In this document: positions 57,919 to 64,000 of the stretch, piece after piece | Layout: each line of letters opens with the position of its first letter | Position numbering within the stretch: the stretch's first letter is position 1 | DNA from: Karstenula rhodostoma CBS 690.94 | Taxonomy: Eukaryota; Ascomycota; Dothideomycetes; Pleosporales; Didymosphaeriaceae | Reading direction: 5' to 3' | Length of the DNA: 64,000 nt | NCBI GenBank assembly: GCA_010093485.1 | Contig: MU001508.1 | Coordinates: 1,068,051-1,132,050 of the forward strand | Notes under the pieces: generated by a model | Told to the model about the DNA's origin: nothing | What the model saw: only the letters and a program-made list of their open reading frames with translations | Databases searched by the model: none | Made by a program: the position numbers and the translations under genes

Positions 57919-58746
57919 CTAGTAGAAGCTCGGTCGTGCGGGATGGCCCTTGTTCTTCTTGGGCGGGGGATTGAACTCCTCCACCTTGACAATCCTCGCG
58001 CGCTTCTTGCCGGGCTTCACCTTAGTAGCTGACTTGGGGGACTTCTTGGTGGTTTCCTGAGTACGGTACTGCGGTCAGTCAACGTCCGTTTCGAGCGTGG
58101 CTGGTAGCATACCGGTATGATGAGGACGACCTCGGAGTTGTTGGAGTCGCTATGGTCGTCATCCGCATCCTCGTCTTTGTTCTCGCCATCGCGACCGCCG
58201 TCCTCCTCGTCCTCTTTGTCCTCTCCCTCGTTGTCGTCGTTGTTGAGCGCTGTCAGCCAGAGGTGGGAGTAGCCCTTGGAGAATACTGAAAATTACATTG
58301 GCTAATCCAATGAGTGTTATCGTTGCAGAAGACCTACGCTCGTTGAGCAACTCGCGGCAAACTTTAGCAGCTAGGACTGTGTTGCTGTAGATAGTGTCAG
58401 CGAGGTTAGCCTTCTTAGCCTTTGTCAACTTCTCTTGCACACCGACAGTCGCTGCGGCTTGGAGGAGCTTGGCCTTGATGGCCTCGACGACGATGTTCGC
58501 TCCTTGAGAGATCTATAGTAGTGAGCAAACCGTTGTTAGTTACTAGTCGAGCGAAGATGAATCCAAAGATGTTAATTGTCTGCCTAGAATAGGTGCCATG
58601 AAAGCAGGAGGTCCAGATTACCAGATGATGTTGAAACTGTAATACAACACGGTAACGATGAATGCCACGATGAGATGAAGACGCTCAGAGTGGCTTTGTA
58701 TTTCTCTGGTCGAGAAAAGATACGATTCGAGAAGCCTTGCAATACG
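57919..58746 (-). pseudogene. Unknown gene with acidic/basic tail; 5' part unresolved, possibly broken
   Basis: Three exons join cleanly in phase: 58512-58338 (ISQGANIVVEAIKAKLLQAA, then ELLNE), 58285-58113 (FSKGYSHLWLTALNNDDNEG, then a very acidic stretch) and 58068-57919 (Lys-rich, ending HPARPSFY). Introns are 52 and 44 nt. The 5' part is not resolved: 58746-58620 encodes RIARLLESYLFS and IVAFIVTVLYYSFNIIW, a possible membrane helix, but it is preceded directly by ATG TAG and no intron joins it in phase to the next exon. A 32-nt intron before 58512 would extend upstream to INIFGFIFARL. Either I miss an exon or the gene has lost its start. Family not recognised. Confidence 0.45.
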
Positions 58747-58788
58747 CTACATGATTTCACGAGAGACTAATGTTATCGTAACTCGCAA

Positions 58789-59953
58789 TTAGAAGATCAC
58801 AACCTGCCTCTTATCCGCCTTCCCCTTCTCCATATCTTCTACCATCCGCGGCAGATCCTCGATCTTGTTGAACTCCACGTCTGGTTGGATGCTACCGTGT
58901 ATTAGCCTCTTGCACGTTGAACTGCTCCAGGGCCACTCACGTATGCTTCCCCGTAAACTCCACCGCCTTCTTCATCCGCTGCGGAATGCTCATGCTGTCC
59001 GCCTTGATGCGGTACCTCCCCGTCGCCAAGTCAAACGTAGTAATGAAGTCCAGCGGCTTCGGCGCAATGCCAATGACCATGATAAGTCCGCCCACACGGA
59101 GAACGTCAGGAGCTCCCGCGTACGCGGCGTTGCTAGCGGAGTAGACAGCCGCGGCGTGGCATCCTTTCCCATCTGTGAGTTTCTTCACCTCCGCGACGTA
59201 ATTCTTGTTAGTCATAGAGTTGAAGACTGCGTCGGCGCCGACTTTCGTCGCCATCTCTAGCTGCAAGTCGGAGATGTCGAGGCCAATCACTTTGTAGCCC
59301 ATCTAAACGTCTATTAGCCGGCAGTCGCAGTATCTTCCGGATGATCACTCACCGCCTTGGCATACTGAATCGCATACTGTCCCAACCCTCCACACCCTAT
59401 CACCGCGAACCACTGCCCCGCCTTCAACTCGCAACTATCCACCGAGTGGAAACTCGTGATCCCCGCGCAGAAAAGCGGCGCCGCCTTCGAAATATCCAGC
59501 TCTTTAGGTAGCAGCACCGCATTCTGCCAGTCGACGACCACATACTCGGCGAAGAAGCCATCAGCCACGAAGCCCTGCAGCCGTGACTTGCCCGTCTCGC
59601 ACCGCAGATTGTGTACCAAGCAGCCCTCGCACTCGAAACAGCAATCGATAAAATAATTTGTTCCGATGGCGTCGCCAACCTTGAAGCCCTTGCCTTCAGC
59701 GTTCTTGCCAATCGACTCGATGTACCCGACACCTTCGTGGCCGAGCGTCACGGGGTGGTCGGGCCGCATGTCCATGTGCAGGTCGGAGTGGCATAGTGAG
59801 GCAGATTGGATCTTGACGAGGAATTGGTTGTCGTTGGGCGTGGGCTGAGGTATGTCGTTGATGACAACCTTTTTCGATTTTCTGGGTTTGCACGTGTTAG
59901 CGGAAGCGGGGAATTGGAGGGGTGGCTTACGGATCCCATTGGCCGGCCTTCAT
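58789..59953 (-). CDS. Zinc-dependent alcohol dehydrogenase
   Basis: Exons 59953-59931 (MKAGQWD plus two bases), 59881-59353, 59302-58941 and 58891-58789 give 338 residues. Medium-chain ADH motifs: catalytic zinc site ASLCHSDLH and TLGHEGVGYIESIG; structural-zinc loop DCCFECEGCLVHNLRCE; cofactor motif AVIGCGGLGQYAIQYAKA; second half LRVGGLIMVIGIAPKPLDF. The terminal exon (IQPDVEFNKIEDLPRMVEDM, ending QVVIF) is the expected end of the family. It interconverts a primary or secondary alcohol and a carbonyl with NAD(H). It is probably cytosolic. A tiny first exon followed by a 49-nt intron with GCTAAC branch site is well supported. Confidence 0.93.
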
Positions 59954-60433
59954 CTTGACGATGTGTGTTGATAGGTTGACTAAGTGATCTGGTGCATATA
60001 CTGAGCACTGTGATGGTTGTGTGTCTATATAAAAGCACGTTGTTCCTCAGACGTGACGGTACGGGATATGCTCAGGGTGATGGTATGGTATAGAATTGGC
60101 GCCCAGCCGCTGAGCTACTGAAACCAGAAGGTGCGCGGCGGAAAGATACCCCGTCTGGGAGAACATAGCAGTGTGATTTATGATTTGCTCTTGTGTTGTG
60201 TGCGACGAGCGGGGAAGGACACGCGGTGACATTGGGTGTGGGGCTCGGAGAAGCGCATGAGTCGGGTTGAGCCAATCACGCTTCATGCATGAATCATGCA
60301 GCAACGGCTCCATACAACGGTCGAAAAGAGGAAAGCCTTGTAAGGGATTTAACTGCACATGAAGCAGAAACTGAGCCAGAATAGCCTTCCAGGAACAAGG
60401 CTAGGTATATCCGTATCGTGCGGACTGCAACCA
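59954..60433. other. Intergenic region, ADH promoter
   Basis: A TCTATATAAAAG element lies about 75 bp upstream of the ADH start (near 60025). No gene seen. Confidence 0.45.
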
Positions 60434-62425
60434 TCATCCTTGACTGTGCTGTTTACTTGTCCCTCGCTGTGCCTCTTGTACCATCTTCTTGATGTGCGGA
60501 TGACTTGGACCCTCGATCTCATTAATAACATGGAGTCCCGTCTCCGTCTCCGCCGTTATCTCTTCCGGGGCCTCAGGATCCTGGGGTGGAGACTGTTTCC
60601 GCGAAAATCGATGTCGTCTCCGGTGCCGCAAAGGATCGTGGTCGAGCCTCTCTTCCTTCCGCGTGGCAACTCTAGCCTTTATCCATTCCCAAACACGTCT
60701 TATGGCTTTTCTTATAAAGTTATACCCGTGATGGCTGCTTACAAAGCCGATAAGCCCGAATAGAGGAAGGCAGACCGTCACAAGCACGATACCGAATCTC
60801 GCGAAACCAGCGTGCTCGGGCATGTTGGTCATTCCAAAAACGCTAGTGATGAACGTCAAGGGGAGGAAGAATACGTTGACCATGGCAAGAAGCTTGACGT
60901 TTTCGCCTTGTTGCACCGTCCTGCGGCTCTCGAGGACGGAAGTGCCATTGAACAGTGTAGATTGTAGAGATTGAATCTGAGTTTTCAGAGCCGCGTTCTG
61001 CTTTATAATTGCCTCCAAATCTTGACTTGCAGTGTTGATTTGGCCCAAGATAATCTGAAGACGCTTGTCAGATGGTGAGATACACTGCTGCATAGCCATC
61101 GCACCCTTAGGCATCGACGGCAATCGTAAGTATGGGAGGCTCGGGAGTATGGTAGCCATCTTCAGCATCTCCGAGATAGGTTTATCGATCATGGCCAGCA
61201 CGTGAAGAGCCCAGAAACACTGCCTCGTCCAGACGAATGAAGCATCATCAAATAATCGCTCGTCCCGGAGCGATTCCCGGAAGATAAAGCCATGGGACGG
61301 TGTCACCAAGCGAGCAATCGCATTATGGACCTCCCAGAAGCGGTTTTTAGCATCTTGAAACTCAGAAAGTACTGCTGTAAAGAATGCTTCTACTCCGTGA
61401 AGGATTCCATGGTCATTTTCGAACGCGTCCGTAGTTGCTTTCCAGTCCGGAAAGCATTGCAGGTTTAACACCTGCCAAGTAGAACTCGGACGGTTTGGTC
61501 GGATCCGAGACGCATAATATTCCCGAATCTCGGATTTCTCAGATTCCCACTCGATGCCATCGAATAATGTCAATGCTACGACGGTATTGCATTGAGATAA
61601 GCGTATTTTTGTGATAGCGTGAACGTCTTCATCGTGAGGCTGCCATTCCATAGGCCTGCATTCGTCACCGACGATTGTATGGTACGCAAGTGAGAATATG
61701 GCTTGAATGGTATAGCCACTGCCATCGTCCTTATCTACGATTTTGCTGGTGCATGTCTGACATATCGTCAGCGCACGTGATAGATGAAGAAGAACACCTA
61801 CTGCCGCCGCAGATTCATGTGCTCCAAGAGCGTCGAATATGGAACGCATGTCCATGAAAGGGCTGTGGGTGAGGTGCAAGGCAGCGAGGAGTATCGGCGA
61901 CGCTTCGCGTGCGATCCTATGTATATCAACCAATTGCCCAGCTAGCTTCTGCTCGGAGGTACCTACGTGATCCTCCCAACGACATCATGATCTCCGGTGC
62001 CGAGATGCGGCGTATCCTACGCATTGATGAGCACTTCAGATGACGAAGCTGACAAGACGGCATTTTGCGGTGTACTCTACCTTGATATAACTCCAATACT
62101 CCAGAGCTTTTGAAGTAGGTGTATCCGTGTGAGGTTCTGCATGTATCACAACGCCACCTGGAGCAACGTTATATACTTGAAAGTGAGAGTAATGCGAACG
62201 GTCGTTTGGTATTCCGGGGCCGGTGTGGAAAAGACAGGGCCGCTGGAGCAAGCGTTTGTTCGAAAGAACGCTCTTTAGTAATTCGCGCTCAAGACCAAGA
62301 AATTGGTGCTTCAATAGATGGCGACGCAGATCTTCGTGAACAAACGATCGATGGGGCAGAAGCCGTACTCCAGCCTCGCGCAGCCGGTCATGTTGATCGC
62401 TTGAACCTGGATGGGGATCGCTCAT
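60434..62425 (-). CDS. CorA-like membrane protein, 625 aa
   Basis: Exons 62425-62081, 62016-61967 and 61916-60434 are all in phase. The long N-terminal part has no recognised domain. From about 440 on, the layout is that of CorA/MIT transporters: a long helix (IILGQINTASQDLEAIIKQN, IQSLQSTLFN), a first membrane helix with the signature (AMVNVFFLPLTFITSVFGM, then TNMP), and a second membrane helix (FGIVLVTVCLPLFGLIGFV), followed by a basic tail. The canonical GMN is here GMT-NMP, a variant seen in many fungal CorA-like proteins whose transport function is not shown. The chosen start ATG (MSDPHPGSSDQHDR) is the first in frame. Confidence 0.85.
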
Positions 62426-62976
62426 TCTGGACTGGATCCGTAACGAATGGCAAAACGTCAGTGTTCGGAGGAGTGTTGATTTGGAAAGCGCGACCGCTGG
62501 ACTCACACGGCTGAAGGCGCAGCGGGATGAGAAGTTTCGTAACCAATTCCGGTCAAAATCTGGTTAAATAAGCGTATCGACCTGGGTATGTCTGTCTATC
62601 GCTGCAGCCTGGTCAACATCACGCTTGAGAGAGGATTCATTGAACCAGCTCATTGTTTCGTAGACCCGCGAAGACACTTTAACGGATGGGGAAATGGATT
62701 TCCCACAATGCGAGAAACGAGATTTTGTGGTGAATGAGTTGATTGTAACAACGATGGAAGGGAGCTCCGAGGGTACCTGCCCGCACATGCTGGCGCGCAC
62801 CTGCCGCGAAAAGATTTGCATGATGCATTGAGCATTCGCCTCCAGTACCTAGCGTCACATAGTCTTGTCGGCCACAAGCAAAATCTAGCACGTGCATAGC
62901 AAATCTGACAGGAAAAGCAGAGGACCGCTGTGGCAGCGATGCTGCATGGAGTCTTCATCCGCACCCGACTGAGCAG
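62426..62976. other. Gene-free interval
   Basis: Frames at 62564-62964 on the minus strand are Arg/Cys-rich and domain-free. No feature supported. Confidence 0.45.
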
Positions 62977-64000
62977 CTACGACACCACCCATTGCACGCC
63001 TTTGGCGAGATTCGCGTTGTACTCCTCTCTTGGCTTGTCGAGCTTCGAAGACGGCCACGTCCAGTGGTAGTGCGGGTATCCTTCATAGAAGTTAAACTTG
63101 TACGATACCCTTGACATGTCAGCAATGCGTTGAGCGCCGAACGAAGAGATTGCTTACTTGTTTTCCTCTAGCTTCTCCTTGAACAGCAGACCGTCGTCCC
63201 GCAGAGTGTCATGGCCCGCGACGGTCAGGTACACTTTGTTCAGATTCTTGATCTTTGGGTGGAGTAATGGTGAACCGTATGTGTCTGTAGGCGGCGTACC
63301 AAAAGCCCCTGTGTACTCTTGTTAGCTCACACCCCCTGATTGATGAGCATGTACTGACTCCAAAACGCGCGCATCGCTCGATCCGTGTCGATGGTATGGC
63401 TCGCGTGCTCCTCATACGACGTATATCTAGACTTGAGCTCCTCGGGTATCCCGTCAGGATGAATTGTTGCTGGCACCTGGGCCACGACGCCCACCAACGA
63501 ATCGCCCAGTCCCTCATCAAGTGCTTTCAGAGCCAACGCAATAGCAAGCTGGCCTCCAGCAGACACTCCAGCGGTGAAAATTTTGCCTTCAATCCCGCCT
63601 AGCGCTTTGGCATTCTTCAACGTCCACTGCAGCCCCGCGAAACAGTCGTTGATCAAACCCGGATGCTTGTTTTGAGGTGCAAGACCGTACTCAACGGATA
63701 CAAGCACGACGTTGCCGCCCTTGGAGATGGATCGGCAGAAGGCGTCGTCGCCGTCTATGTCGCTCATTGCCCAGCCTCCACCGTGGTAGTATACGCCAAC
63801 TGGCTTTCCCCCTGAGTAGCCTTCTGGCGTGTATACGCGAATCTTCAAACCACCATCGATAGTCTTATCCTCAGTATTCACAGCTGGGTCGGGTGCTGGA
63901 AAGGTGTACTGCGAGGCCATTTTGGCGCCAATCTTCCCGAAGCCCTCGAGACATTCTTCGACAGAGTCATAGGGGAGTAATGGGCGCTCTCCAAATTCCT
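62977..64000 (-). CDS. HSL-family alpha/beta hydrolase (esterase), 5' end beyond the window
   Basis: Exons from the window edge (64000) to 63359, then 63308-63158 and 63109-62977. The frame is open to the edge (FGERPLLPYDSVEECLEGFG before an internal Met at 63920), so the true start lies outside. The catalytic machinery is complete: oxyanion-hole motif YYHGGGWAMSD, nucleophile motif AGVSAGGQLA (GxSxG), acid in VAGHDTLRDDG, and base in the YPHYHWTWP segment of the last exon. Splice phases are consistent and one intron has a perfect AGCTAAC branch site. It should hydrolyse a carboxylic ester or lactone. Next to Baeyer-Villiger genes this is a natural follow-up enzyme. No targeting signal (ends WVVS). 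Confidence 0.9.

Noticed and set aside
62650..62964. 104-codon minus-strand frame with a signal-peptide-like start
   Set aside because: After the hydrophobic start the sequence is Arg/Cys-rich with no pattern, and overlapping frames look equally random.
1..64000. CRISPR arrays, prophage, insertion sequences or bacterial operons
   Set aside because: Eukaryotic spliced genes throughout; no regularly spaced repeats or transposase genes were seen.

Overview
This window is nuclear DNA of a filamentous ascomycete (Pezizomycotina; Dothideomycetes is my best guess, not proven). Genes are dense on both strands. Introns are mostly 44-80 nt, with GT...AG ends and CTAAC/CTGAC branch sites. Coding regions are moderately GC-rich. 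Families typical of this group are present: Zn2Cys6 regulator, TRI12-type MFS transporters, Baeyer-Villiger monooxygenases, a PRISE-type reductase and CorA-like proteins. All exon joins were made by hand from splice signals, phase and family conservation; there is no transcript evidence.

Left part (1-15.9 kb), housekeeping: the first 29 codons of a vacuolar subtilisin-like protease (minus, cut by the window edge), a six-exon BEACH/WD40 giant (948-9326), two very small genes (72-aa zinc ribbon, 66-aa basic protein), a tRNA-Thr-like relic, DOM34/pelota, and a 678-aa disordered protein carrying an isolated PIF1-helicase-like segment.

Middle part (16-40.6 kb): an SDR and a Baeyer-Villiger-type monooxygenase in tandem; a protein with two cyclic-nucleotide-binding domains, an F-box and leucine-rich repeats; a glycine-zipper protein; a small conserved unknown; a DXD glycosyltransferase; a SAM methyltransferase; the RNA polymerase III subunit RPC34; a TRI12-type MFS transporter; an unknown coiled-coil protein; and an HD-domain hydrolase. 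Intergenic stretches of 0.8-1.6 kb separate many of these and show no genes.

Right part (41.5-64 kb), a dense oxidative set: aldehyde dehydrogenase, two SDRs (one ending in SKL), a 4-coumarate-CoA-ligase-like acyl-CoA synthetase ending in PKL, a second Baeyer-Villiger monooxygenase, a Zn2Cys6 regulator, a PRISE-type enone reductase, a decayed MFS transporter, a zinc alcohol dehydrogenase, a CorA-like protein and an HSL-type esterase. Together they could turn a ketone into an ester (BVMO), split it (esterase), oxidise the alcohol (ADH, ALDH), activate the acid (ligase) and pass it to peroxisomes. That is my main inference for the window. No PKS, NRPS or terpene synthase is present, so a classical secondary-metabolite cluster is not supported.
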